Assembly: GCF_040581485.1 (NCBI RefSeq)
Contig: NC_090128.1
Span: 3,286,001 to 3,350,000, forward strand
From: Linepithema humile
Taxonomy: Eukaryota > Arthropoda > Insecta > Hymenoptera > Formicidae
Reading direction: 5' to 3'
DNA length: 64,000 nt
Part shown: positions 23,624 through 35,460 of the stretch, one piece after another
Layout: each line of letters begins with the position of its first letter
Numbering within the stretch: position 1 is the first letter of the stretch
Notes under the pieces: model-generated
What the model was told of the DNA's origin: nothing
Databases searched by the model: none
The model's input: the letters and a program-made list of their open reading frames with translations, nothing else
Program-made: the position numbers and the translations under genes

Positions 23624-24430
23624 GTCTATGTTTCCGATAATGTAGCTTCACATTCAGCATACTTTTTACATTCCTTTTCATCGAATGAAAACGTTTTATC
23701 GCCGGTACGCAAATAATTTCGCGCAAGTGAAAAGCCTGTATTCCGCTGATATTTCCGCCGAATTATTAGCTTGATTCGCTCGATGTCCAACGCCAAGCAT
23801 TCGCTGAAATAAATTTCCATCGTGTGTCAAGTGTTCTCTTCCTCTTCTTTTTTTTTAATTCTTTATTTTATTCTTTTGTGCTCCGAGCTACCGCCATCGA
23901 GTGCATGATGTGACCCTCGTGTATGTCGATCTGTCGATACGAGGCGGTTCCTTATAAAAAAATAGAAAGAAAGAGAGGAAAAGGGACGGGCCGAGGAACC
24001 GCTTCGCTTATCCTTTTTTTTGTGGAAGCAGCTCTGAAAAAGGGCTCTGTATACGCCTTTCTACGCCTAACAGCGACGCCGAGAGAAAAAAGAGGAAAGC
24101 GGGAGGGGGGCGAAATAACCGGCCGATTCATTTTCTTCGGTCGCGTCTGTTCGTTACGTCTTTTTCCACTTTTCCTCTTTTCCATCGAGGTCGCCGCTCA
24201 GAACAATGGCTTCACGTTCTCTCTCGTCGTTCTCGCAGGGAAAATATTCCTCTCGATCGCAAAAAAAGCCCGCTCAACCGGCCAGGATAAACAGTGCACA
24301 GTGGTGGGCCTTGGAGCACGGTTATGGAAAGGGGCATTGCGGGGAAAACTACCCCGAGTGAATTTATTGGCTTGTGTTTCGTGACTCACGATGCCGTGGT
24401 TACGCCTAATATTTAGCCATTATACAGCAT

Positions 24431-24957
24431 GCTTTAGAGAGTATTTCGTGAAATAATTTTAGAAAGCTTTTTTCGAAAATTATTCGTTTTTTTTCTAAAT
24501 ATATAATTAATTATCTCTTTATAGAAACACCACACGCGCAGGCATTTTCCTTTTTTTCAGGATGTAATCGTAAATCCTTTCGTCCGCTCGGAATCCTTTT
24601 TGCGTGCTTCAAGAAATGTTTCATAAATTATTTTTAAAAATCTTTTTTCGAAAATTATTTATTTTTTTAATTTTTTTTGGTAAGATTAATTGCTTTCTCG
24701 AAAGGGCACTACACGCGGTCACGTTCCGCCTTTCAGGATCGTAATCGTGAATCCTTGTGTCCGCTCGGAATCCTTTTTGCGTGCTTCAAGAAATATCTTG
24801 TGAATTATGGTAAAAAATGTTTTTTTTTCGAAAAGTATTAATTTTTTTCTGTAAGATTAATTATTTCTTTCGTGAAAAGGCACTACACGCGGACACGTTC
24901 CGGCCTTCAGGATCGTAATCGCGAATACTTGCGCTCGTCTGGAATCCTTTTTGCGGC
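24431..24957. repeat. Tandem array, unit about 175 bp, three copies
   Basis: A 'caggatcgtaatcg' marker occurs at 24558, 24734 and 24908 (spacings 176 and 174). Each is followed by 'ctcggaatcctttttgcg' or a close variant. Each copy also contains a 'ttttttcgaaaattatt' segment and a 'gaaaaggcactacacgcg' segment. The first copy begins at about 24431, and the third ends at 24957 where the sequence becomes unrelated. This is the best preserved of the arrays in the window. No frame is kept through the unit. The 'ttttttcag' ahead of the marker resembles a splice acceptor, but it is part of the repeat. Confidence 0.85.
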
Positions 24958-27900
24958 ACCTTCGCGCTCGGCGGAAAAGCTCGGTAGGAAAGCTCGTAAT
25001 TCTTCTGGCGACATCGCGAGACGTTTCATTAAGCTTTGCCGCCGGTCTTAATTTATTAACGAGCCGCTCGGTAAATAAATTATCCCCTCGGCGGCTAGTC
25101 GGAAAGACGGGGTGGAGAGAAAGGGGGGAATTCGGCGACTCGATTAATCGCCGGGCGCGAACAATCGACGCTCAGCGGACGTCGCGGCGCGTTATTCGAC
25201 GTGTCACGATTAATCAATCGTCGATTAATTACGCTAATTGACGAGCAGGAGGGGGGGTCTCGTTAATTCGTCGGTACGATTATCGCACTGGAATTAGCTT
25301 TGATTGTCATTTTGATCGAAAGACAGTCGATTACACGACTTTGCGACTTGAGACGAATGGATTGTTATTAAAAATGTGCCACGTAGCTGCACACTGTTTA
25401 CTGCACTCAACACGAAGCAACAGATAAGCAATATATAAGACGGGAGAAGGCAAGAAATATTGCTTTCCAGGTCGGAGTCTGCACCGCAATTATTTCTACG
25501 TTTCTCCATCTACCGAGTTGCGTAATGTAAACTGTTCGTTGCGCCCCGACGCTGACGTTTTCCCGGAAGATTATTAATAGCTCATCTGCCGTATCTCCCA
25601 GATAAACTTTCCTTCATTGTGACGCGAATGATAAATAAGAAGCTTCTAATTAGCGCTTTGTACCGCGTCTGATAATTACATCCGGAGTGAATAAAGTGAT
25701 AAATACAACGGGGAAAGTTGATTTGACGTTCCCGATACGCGTCGCGCTGTATTAATGACTAATTCGTTTCTCATTATAATTAATTAATAAAATAAACATT
25801 CGGTTTCTCTCAGCGAGCGCTGAATAATTAACACTTATTGCAAGTCCGCTGTGTAGACTGACTAATTTATTACGCAAATTATACTTCTCGAAAAAAAAAA
25901 CCCCACTGTTATATTTATAATTATCATTCAACTTTGTTACGCAATTTTGTTGTATAATTTTGTTGGAACTTTGATGCGCGCCGCTTTGTGCAACTTCACC
26001 AGTTTATTTGCCGCTTGCAACGCTTGTTAATAATCGTTGCGCGATTTTAACACGGGTATGGAGTTACGGGAAACGTGAAAATCATTGAACGGAATGGCGT
26101 GCGCTTTAATTATTCTAACGTTTAGCAATTTCTCACAATTAAATAGATTCATGCCCGATGCAATTACATCGATTACCCGTGGATGTCTGGGAAACGACGC
26201 CGCTTTATCAACTACGAACGCGCAAATAATCTTCGCTCAAGTGATTTCGGTCCTGGGGAAACTTTGAAAGAAGGTAACCGAGAGCAACATCTCTCCCATC
26301 ACGGCGGAGAGCCCCTTTAATTAATTAATTAAGAGTTTATCTCCGCGCCGAGAGTTTATCATTGTGATCTAATTAACAAACCCGAACTCGTTCGGCGCTC
26401 ATTTTCGGGATTTATTTATCAGAAGATATAAATGTTGATCTTCGCGAAGATTACCCGTCCGTAAATTGAATTAATAAAGGAGATTCCGGTCTTCTCGGTT
26501 CCGATGCGTGAAACGCGAAATAACGGCAATATTAATTAATAGTTTACATTGCCTGCGCCGTTAAATAAGTTTACAGTGTCGCGCCATAAGCCAATTAACG
26601 GTTGAACAGAAATAAGCGCCGGTGTGCTCTCTGCATTTGCATTACAAATGTGGAAATAGTTTTTGTCTCGTTGAAGAAGAAACTCGCGAAGAAATTATTT
26701 GCATTTGTACGGAAAACCGCGCACTAATTTATTAATTAGGAGTTTGTATAATGTTTGTTAAATATGTATTGCGCTGTAATGTTGATTAAATATCTCTAGT
26801 ATTATAATTTAATTGCTTTAATCGACTTTCTGGCAGCGAGAGTAGGTAGTTTGGGTCTTCCGAAACAAAAAAAAAGTTAACTCACTGAGAAAATACTTTG
26901 TCGAAGTGCGTTAACACGCTTAGTCTTTAATTATTTTGAAATTAGTTGAGATCGCGGTGCCTTCAGTCGCGTCATTACCATAAGCGTTCAGCTTGGAAGC
27001 GCGGCGGCGGCTGTCCGTGCTGCTGGGCTAAACTAGCAAATAATTAGCGAGATTAATTAGCGAAATGCGGGACGGATCGGCAGGGGCTGGCGGCTGGATT
27101 ATGCGCGGCGATTTAATCCGCTTCGACGTGGCGGCGCATCGCGCCGCCTTCCGCCGACGCGCGAAATGCAGTCTGACAATTGGCGGTCGTAAAAAAGACT
27201 CGGCGGACGCTTCCTAGTCGAGGGATTATGAACAATACCGCGGCGAAGGAAGGAGCGTCCCGTCGCGGACAAAGCAGCGAGATCGCTCGATTTTTCCGAA
27301 CGGCGGCCAGTGATCCCCGTCGCTTCGTTCGCAATTATTTTTTGTCTCTTCTCCCACCGCTTTTCCCATCTCATCCCCGCTCGTTGCATAAATGGACGTC
27401 GCGATTAAACGGGCGGACGGGGAATTGTTCGGACTCATCGCGGCCGAACAAAAGCCACGTCTCGTATTTTTATTTTCGACCCGATGCCCAGCACGTTGTT
27501 ATCAGGTGGCGGCAGCAACGAGGGAGCAACGGCGGGTTCAGTTCTGCAGAAACGAGGTTGAGAAGTAATGAAGGAGAATATGCGCGGAGTTGGGGCTGCG
27601 TAGCCTCGTGGAATTCTCCACTTTTCACTTTTTCTCATAGCTACGTATCTAATTTGCCGATACAATCATTAAAATTACAATACAAGAAAATGAATCACAA
27701 ATGCGGTTAACGGTGCAAAATTAATTTTTTAAACTGAAATTGTTTTTACACTATATTTGTAACTTTTATTTGTTTATATTATGATTTGATGATTGTATAT
27801 TATAAAGAGCTTCGCTTGATTAATTTAGAGATTATTCTTCTGAAGTAAGATGGTAGAAAAGAAAAACAAACATGATACTGTACATAGCAAAAGGAATTGC

Positions 27901-30678
27901 TTCATTAGGCTAAATGCGGAGAAGGAAATTGCATGGCGAATGCATGAGCTACACCCGCCTGAGCTTCCGCAAATTCTTGATTTCACATCTTCTCCCGACT
28001 TCGCCGACGCTCGAACTCTTAATCCGCGATAACTCTTGAATTTTTATCGCGAAATAACTGTGCAATTAGGTCCACGTTTAATTCATTCTGTACAAATCAT
28101 CTTTGCGCGTGTGTTTTCAAGCGTATACCATGTATAAATTCTTCATTCCTCGTCGACTTTTCACTCATCGAGGCACCCCGTGAACGCTTTTGAAATCCGC
28201 GATTCGGAAACGAGATTTAGGTCGACATAAAAATGTAACTCGATTCAGTGGGTCCTTTCATCCAGCGGACGCGCGCGACTCTCCGCGCGCGTAAAGTCAC
28301 CCGAGTCGCCTATTTACTACGGCTTAATCCAGCCAGCGACGAGCTGTATTAATCATTAAAACCGACAGTCGCGCAGATACGAGGCTTTTAGGCGATGAAT
28401 GGCGCCGAGTCTTGGCCTTAAATCTCAAATCGCTCGTAAGTATCGCCATCGTCAGAAACTTGCAGACTGCGCGCGAAGGCTTTTAACCACCACATCCCAC
28501 CTCCTCTCTCCGGCTGAATACTGCATTTCTCTTCCCTCTCGCGTGCCCGCCCCCCCACGCACGGTTCAGCACGGTTCCATTCCTTTCTTCGCCCTCTCGC
28601 CCTCTCGCGCGATCGCGAGATCGGCAAGCAGGCTTGGAGGCGGCTGAAGTGCACGTGACCTCGATATCACGTTCCTTTCTCCCGCTGTTTCTAGCCGGCG
28701 GAAACTGCTAGGGACTAAATTACGAGGAAACCGCGAGAAATCTCGATCTTCATCCTCTCGGTAAGAAATCGTGGGCGAAACAAGCATTAGCTTCGTTGCG
28801 CCGCGAAATTTTTCACGTGCAACTCGTATTTTATTGAGGATTACTAGCGTTGCGCGTGTGTCGCGAAATATTTTTGCAAGATGCAGCCTATTTTAAAACG
28901 GAATATGCAAACTTAATGTAATTTTAGATACTTGCTTGCTCGACCTGGATAGGATGAAAGAAGATAGCGTTCGCAATTTAGTTAATTTAAGAGACGAGGA
29001 GATAAAGGCGAATTAACTTTTTAAGTCCGGGATTTAAATTGTGCTATTAAAAAATTATTTTTGCAGTATACTTGTTATGCTTCTGTGATAAAACAATTAA
29101 AATATTTAAACTTCATAAACAAAAATAAGTGAACAAACATAGGATTTAATATCGTTTAAAGTCGATGTATCATTATATATAAGTCGATGTATCATATTTC
29201 AAAGGGACTCTGAAAGGTACTGCATTACGAATTGAAATTGTACGGAATTTCTTTTTAGCATGATATATGATCTTTTCAGAATCTTAATATACAATCTTTA
29301 ATACGCGAATTGGAAAGTTATTAATAACTTTTAGCTCTCGATTGCAAATTCCGTGCTTTCAAGAAATCCCGGCTTTCAGCTCAAAAATTCATACTTGAAA
29401 CTTTAACACAATCGGACATTGAGCAGTCGGTGCTTCTTTGGAGTGTTTAAAATAAATGAGTGCACTGAGGTGCAGAAACAGAACTATCAGTTATCTACAG
29501 CGCGCAATGTGACAGCAATATTCTGTTCGGCGGGTGAGCTGCAAAGACTTTGGGTCGGCAAAAGTCACAAAGCATTACAGTTTATAAGCCCTGTTGCGTC
29601 CTTAGTTAGCACGAAAGTTTGCAACAACTCGCTTAAATGACGTTCTCGTAGCCGGGGCTAATTCTTTTGGTATCGGCTTATAGGTATTCCTTCTGTTCTT
29701 CGCCTCGTGACGGGGATCGCTTATTTCCGCCTGTTATCCTGCGCAAAGTTCGCGATACGCCGCGCACAAAGGATTAATGTCTCGCCCCTTCCCGCGCGCG
29801 GCGGGTGATCCCTTCGCCGGATATCCCGTTATTGTCGTAGCATTACCTTCGCTTTCTCGTAAAGGAGTAAAGGAACGGCGTAGCGTCAATGTTTCGCAAA
29901 TATTGTGACAACGTAAAATTGTGTTATCCGAGTAGCAAGTTTATAGCGAGCTCGATACTTCGCCGCGGGAGCAGCGATCTAAACTGTTGCGGTAATAACG
30001 TCGTAGGCACGTATATTTTCGAATCTTTGCGGCAATGCGTATATCGCGATAATACGAGCCACAAAGTTTCTGCAAAGCTGTCGCCAAAAGTATTTATTAC
30101 AAAAAATTCAAATAATCTCAGCTATTTTTATATTTAATTATCACGTTTTTCAACATTTTTCCAGCGATTCGACGGCTTTTCAAGTTAAAAAAGAATTTTT
30201 TTAGATTATCTGATTATCTACAAAAACGTATAGTGCAGTTTAAAAAAAAAAACGTGTTACCATATTCTCTATATAGTTCAGATCTCGCGCTATCAGATTA
30301 CCATGCATTCGAGCCATTAACCCTGTGGCCGGCAATGTCCTATTTGTTGGATGTTACACATTGGATATACATATACATATACATATAGAGTAATAGTTAA
30401 AATACGAATAAAGGTGATATTTTATTTTTCTAGTTTATATTTTTCTAGTATATATATTTGAGTTATAATATTTTATACATAAAAAAACAAATACAATAAA
30501 AAACTTGGGTTTGGGCTGGGTGAACTTTGGCGAGGAGTTAAATAGAAAAAAAACTCAAGTATGTAAAAATGTAGTTAAATGTTTTTCTACAATGAACAGA
30601 ATATTTATTTTTTAATAACGACTTCCCGGAAATTTCTCGACTTATTCTCATAACGTAAACGAAATGTACCGTAGTATT
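24958..30678. other. No gene seen upstream of the 30.7 kb candidate exon
   Basis: A CpG-rich block (24950-25270) is followed by AT-rich DNA (25700-26900), a GC-rich block (26950-27640), and then mixed DNA. The longest open frame is 176 codons on the + strand at 27180-27710. It has no domain and overlaps three minus-strand frames of similar quality. A short direct repeat, 'gtcgatgtatcat', occurs at 29161 and 29183. The stretch is consistent with intron or intergenic sequence. Confidence 0.5.
30365..30386. repeat. (ATATAC)n short hexanucleotide repeat
   Basis: About three and a half copies of ATATAC. Confidence 0.85.
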
Positions 30679-30716
30679 CTAATTCTCTCTTCATTGTTCT
30701 CTCTTTATTGTTGCAG

Positions 30717-30759
30717 ATTGGCCAGCGAGGAGATAAAGACCCCAGTCAGTCTTATACAG
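30717..30759 (+). CDS. Candidate internal (micro)exon, product unknown
   Basis: This is the best exon-like signal in the window. A branch-point-like CTAAT lies at 30679-30683. It is followed by an almost pure pyrimidine tract (ttctctcttcattgttctct...) and TTGCAG ending at 30716. At the other end, ACAG|gtaagg begins a near-consensus donor at 30760. The 43-nt segment is open in two frames. One starts in phase 0 and reads IGQRGDKDPSQSYT, ending with one base over. The other takes its first base to finish a codon, reads LASEEIKTPVSLIQ and ends exactly on a codon boundary. The third frame has an in-frame TAA. I do not recognise either peptide. A 5' UTR exon or a non-coding RNA exon would look the same. 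Conservation across related genomes or RNA reads would decide. Confidence 0.42.
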
Positions 30760-31249
30760 GTAAGGATCTCGCTCTTGTTTCAAGTCCTTTCAACTCGAAA
30801 TTCAAATTCCTAGCTAGCTCTCGGCGAGAAGCTAGATACCTCGGTAAACTAGCAAGACTTTGCCGTGTCGGAACTCGGCGAAATTGCTATTGTTCTTCGG
30901 TCTTCGCCAACTCCCAGCGCACCGATTATTATAATTAATTATCGCTACGGCGAAAATTTGCGTCGCGTCAACAGTTCGCGCACACGCATTCAACGCGCAG
31001 TGCGCGAGAAATCGCATGAACGCACAAATCGCATTACTCGCGATTCGCTCATTCGCGAAAAGCTGCGAGGAATGGCAAAAAGCTCGTGAGTTGAACTTGC
31101 GAGGTGTACAGACATTCGCGCGCTTTGTGACATCGTTTGATACATAAGTAAATGCACTCGCAAATGTATTTGCGAATGCGTAGCATGCAGCGAAGCAAAA
31201 TTTTAGGGAAGTTTTAATCCGAAGCGTTTAAAGACGTCTTGTATCGCAA
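30760..31249. other. Sequence downstream of candidate donor, no gene seen
   Basis: Open frames of 60-76 codons run through this stretch without a domain. A small near-palindrome, 'cgcaaatgtatttgcg', lies near 31160. Confidence 0.45.
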
Positions 31250-31890
31250 AATTGTTAATAGCGATAATTATACGTAATATTTTGTTATTTAGTTATCAAA
31301 TATAGTTATCAAATTAGTTATCAAATATATATTAATAAATATATATACCTCGGTTTAAATTCATGTAGGTTTAATTTGAAACTTTATAAACTTTTTAGAA
31401 TGAATATTAATAACGATAATAATAATGAATAACTTTCTGTTTATACGCTGTCAAATAGCTTGACAAATGCACTTTAAATAAAATTTTCACATCGTTTCGA
31501 TTTGAAATTTACAAAGACTTTTATACAACGAAAATAATAATAATGATAATGCATAATTATGAATAATCTTTTGTCATTTAGTCGAGTTGCCAAGTAGATT
31601 AACAAATATACCTCGATTAAAATTTTCATATAGTTCTAATTTGAAACTTACAAAAACCTTTATATCGCGCAAGTGACAATGATAATAATTATGAGTAATC
31701 TGTTGTTATTTAATTGAGCTGTCAGATAACTTGACAAATACATCGCGGTTTAAATTGTTACATTGTTCTCATTTGGAACTTGCAAAAACTTTTATATCGC
31801 GCAAGTGACAATAATAATAATTATGACTAATCTTTTGTTATTTAATTGAGCTGTCAAATAACTTGATAAATATATCCCGGGTGAAATTTT
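31250..31890. repeat. AT-rich tandem array, unit about 130-140 bp, five copies
   Basis: The marker 'ttgacaaata' (or a variant) occurs at about 31333, 31461, 31600, 31732 and 31864, giving spacings of 128, 139, 132 and 132. Each copy also carries an 'ataataattatga-taatctttt' segment, a 'ttatttaattgagctgtcaaata' type segment and 'tttgaaact-acaaa-actttta'. The last two copies are the most alike and share 'tatatcgcgcaagtgacaa' exactly. The first copy has an internal duplication of 'tagttatcaaat'. Similarity falls toward the 5' end, suggesting that the array grew or was homogenised at its 3' side. Confidence 0.85.
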
Positions 31891-34030
31891 CACGAGTATA
31901 TGGCCGGTACTTGTCGAGAGAACGCTCTACCGAGCGCGTGACACGAAACATCCCGCGTCAAGGATTGTTCATTCGACCATAAAATTGAATAAGAAAGATC
32001 AGAGTCGCACCAGAGCGCATGGCCTCTTAATAGAGTCTTTTTGTCGGCCCAACTGATGCGGTGGTTGCTGCTCCTTTTTTGTCTATTAAGGACGTTGTCG
32101 GGTTAAATACGACGACGGCGATGCCGGCATGTTTCGTTCGTGTCTCGTAGATAAGCGTCATCGTCGCGATAATTAACGAAGTTTAATCGGAACCCCGGCA
32201 CCATTTGCACTTAGCCTGGCGCCTTTCTCCCAGAATTGACGAACAATTTAATGGCCCGCGAAATCGAAGTTTATTTATGCCCGCTATCTTTTCGTGTCGT
32301 TCAGTTTCAGCTTTTGAGCTCGCGCTTTTGAGCAGTCGCGCGCGTCGCATTTAATTCGCGTGCAATTAATTTTATTGCCATTTTATTGCGCGAATGCGTG
32401 AAATTGGCAGATGTAAATTATTAATAACACTCAAATGTTTCAACGCACTGTGCTTTTTCGATAATTTAATAACAAAATTTCGGCAGTAAATATTATCAAA
32501 TTTAGTTTATTCTATAAACACCGTCATAAAATTGCCGAAAAGGAGGCTGTCGGAGATAGATATTATTATCGGCAAAGTCAAACAATTTAATTCGACATAA
32601 AATAATCGAATATGTGTATCGCGCTGCGTAGCCCGGAAACAAAAGTTATGATTTTCGTTAAATGAACGCTGTTAGATTACAGAGTCCGCCGACTTTCGGT
32701 TCCAACGCGGAAGCGCACGCGAGCGCAGACACCCCGTATATCTGCGCATAATCCCTGAGTTACAAATTCTATTAAGCGAGAGAGAATGGAGGAGACTGAG
32801 GGATTAAAATTACCGAGTGTCTTATTAAAAGAAGAGATTGTGTTCCCGCGCGCGCGCTTTCTTCGGCCAAATAACGCGGCGCTGGGAGAGATATTTCCCA
32901 AGCCCGATCGTATAGTCCCTAATTGACGATCTTCTAGATGAATATTTTAAGATGAATTCTCATAGATATTCATCCGCCGCGTATTTTCATAAGGCTCACT
33001 TAACGTGAGATTTACGTCTCCCGTCTTTTTTAATATTTTCGCGAAATAGCGCGATTTCTCTTTATTAAATCGAGAATTACTCCTGATTTAATTACGGTAT
33101 GTGACGTAGAGCTATGTCACCGGGCAAATACATCTGCGCACAGTTTTTGCGCCTCGGTTTCAGCTTTAATTCGCGCATTCCCCGTTTTTGTCGCGTTCGG
33201 TCGAGAAGCGAAGACCCTTAATTACGGCTGACCGAGTGGCGATTAAACTTCGCTAATTGTCGCACCGATGACGCCGGACCCCGATAAGCGCCGCCCCCAT
33301 TCTCCGGAGCTGGCGTTGCTCGAGATGCGATTCTGTCCCGTGACGTTCGCTTAATGGATGGGTGAAGTGCATCCCTTTGATCGACGCGGAGTATCCTTAA
33401 ATAGGCCTAAATACGATTTAAACTTTTCACTGAAGAACCATCTATTTCAAAGCCGGATACATCTCGGAAGTTTATTGCATTTCTCGTGAGATTCTCGTGT
33501 AGCGACTCGAGCGTAGTGATGTAGGACGCGAAGGGGGGAAGAGATGGATCGAAAAGGTACCAAAAGGGCAAGGAGACGCGAAGGGCGGATGGGAGAATCA
33601 TGGACGGTAGATAGCGTTATCAGAATTGCCTTCGGGAACTCCACTAATTTTAACTAACAGTGGAAATATCGCGAAACTTTTGAGCGGCGAGCCCACGCCA
33701 AACAATTTATCTCTCTATCTCCACGGGAGATAGATAGAGGGAATAAAGGGGAGGGACGCGGGAGAGAATGAGAAGTTTATTGAGAGAGAAGCAGAGAACA
33801 AGGGAGGGAGACAGTTTCGGATGTTCTCCCGCCTGGTAGCCTCTTACTTATCCACTCGCTTTGCGGTGTCGGATGGGATGGGATCGAGGGGGAGGAAGGG
33901 AAGAGAAAGGAGGCTTTAGTACGCCTTTAAAGTACGGTATAACCCTGCAAATTATAGTACGCCACCAGCGTGCAGTATGCTCGGCGGTGGCAACTTAATA
34001 AGCCGATAGGATACGATCTGTGCGACGAGC
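31891..34030. other. No gene seen; mixed DNA with purine-rich blocks
   Basis: CpG-rich and AT-rich stretches alternate, and all open frames are under 80 codons. From 33710 the + strand becomes strongly purine-rich, with a small inverted repeat around 'tatctccacgggagata' near 33716. Confidence 0.5.
33875..33900 (+). other. G-quadruplex motif
   Basis: GGG, GGG, GGGGG and GGG runs are separated by loops of 2, 5 and 5 bases. The formation of a quadruplex is inferred. Confidence 0.55.
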
Positions 34031-34031
34031 G

Positions 34032-34084
34032 GAGAGAGAGAGAGAGAGAGAGAGAGTGAGAGAGTGAGAGAGAGAGAGAAAGAG
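34032..34084. repeat. (GA)n microsatellite
   Basis: About 53 bases of GA alternation, broken twice by GTGA. It closes a longer purine-rich region that starts near 33720. Confidence 0.95.
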
Positions 34085-34159
34085 CAGGCCGTGCGAGCGC
34101 GCGCGCATAAGCTCTCTCGCGCTAATTATTTGCGATTATGACTTCGCCTGCGAAGTGAT

Positions 34160-35460
34160 CGCGCGTGTTGATACCTCTCGCCTCGCCCGTTATAAATAAC
34201 TTTGCCAGCGACGTTATTTCATCAGATAGTTTTTTGCTTCGCAATGTATTAATCTAATTACAGCCCCATGCAATTTTAAACGTCTTGTACAATTATATTC
34301 AAGCTTTCTCGCGATAGTTTGTATTCACAATCGTCAAGTTAGTAGGATTTATTCCTGCTCGATATAATTTTTTTTTCACTTTCGTAACAATGTAGTTTAT
34401 CGAAGCGCTGCTCGCTAAATTTGTTGTACAATTATGTTGTGTTAACAATTATAGTCATTTACTTGAGGCTCTTTGAACCTTTGAAATCCATTTTTTATTC
34501 CGATTAATTCTCGAGAAGCGTATATATTTATTTTTTATGTGCAACTATGATTCACCTTGTCTCATCATTTTCCGATGCCTTATTTTATTAATAATTTTTT
34601 GCATGCGATATTAATTATGTTTTGACGTAATTTGCGAAATTACAGTCTTTTGCAGTTTTAAACGTCTTGTATAATTATATTTAAATTTTCTCATGATATT
34701 CCATATTTATAATCCATCCACTATAGAATTAATTTTTGTTCAGTGTAACTTTCGCTCCCGCAATTATATATTTTTCGAAATTAAGTTTATTAAATTTCTC
34801 ATATAATTATGTTGCAATCATAACTCTCGTCTATGTTTAACGAATCGCCATGTTTAGGTTTAACTTTCGTTCGATATAACTTTTCACTCTCGTAACAGTG
34901 GAATTTTGTTATAATTATTACAATAATTATACAACTAACTTGTGCTGCAAATTGCACTCAAACTTTCAGAAACGCACTTTTTGTCCCAATCGTATCCCGA
35001 GAAGCGGGATATATACAATTATTTCAACGACACGGTGCGTTGATGACTGAAAATATGCCGATGAAATAATCGTGCATGTTGCGCCTGTTCTCATCTCGCC
35101 TGTTATAAATAGCCTCTCGTCGGTTATTTCATTAAACAATTTTTTATATTAATCCCGCTATATTAATCTTGTTTTAATATAAGTCGCGTTACAGCTCTTT
35201 GAAATTTTAAACAGCTCATGTAATTATATTAAAATTTTTTCCGATATCCCGTATTTTTAGGTCGCCAAGTTTAGAAATAACTTTCTTCGGCACAACTCTT
35301 CACTCTCGTAGGCGATACAATTTTACGAAGTGTCGTGAATTTCTCATAATTGTGTTACAATCATATCGTGGGCCGTTCACTCGATGCCGCTTAAATAAAA
35401 ACCTGTTTATACGTTCCGATCGATTACCGAGAGGCACATATGCCGTTATTCTTATGACGT
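34160..35460. repeat. Complex degenerate tandem array, three or more copies
   Basis: A segment 'attacag-c-ttgcaattttaaacgtcttgtacaattata' recurs at about 34258, 34640 and 35189. A segment resembling 'ttcgatataacttttcactctcgtaaca' recurs at about 34350, 34735, 34875 and 35285. The motif 'tcgcc-gttataaata' occurs at 34189 and 35102, which are 913 bases apart. 'gagaagcg' or 'gagaggca' strings recur at about 34512, 34999 and 35433. The spacings are irregular (382 and 549 for the first marker), so copies have been lost, split or partly duplicated. The whole array is AT-rich and non-coding. Confidence 0.7.

Larger units (their letters stand above)
18361..24430. other. No gene seen; long intron-like stretch
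   Basis: A 219-codon + strand frame at 18386-19045 begins in a pyrimidine-rich run that reads as Ser/Leu/Phe and has no domain. Within it, an acceptor-like 'ctttTCTCTCTCTTCAG' pattern at 18648 has only a weak donor downstream. The region 20090-20700 is AT-rich, and 20700-21250 is CpG-rich. A 153-codon + strand frame at 23923-24384 is likewise unsupported. Short microsatellites lie inside and are listed separately. Confidence 0.5.
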
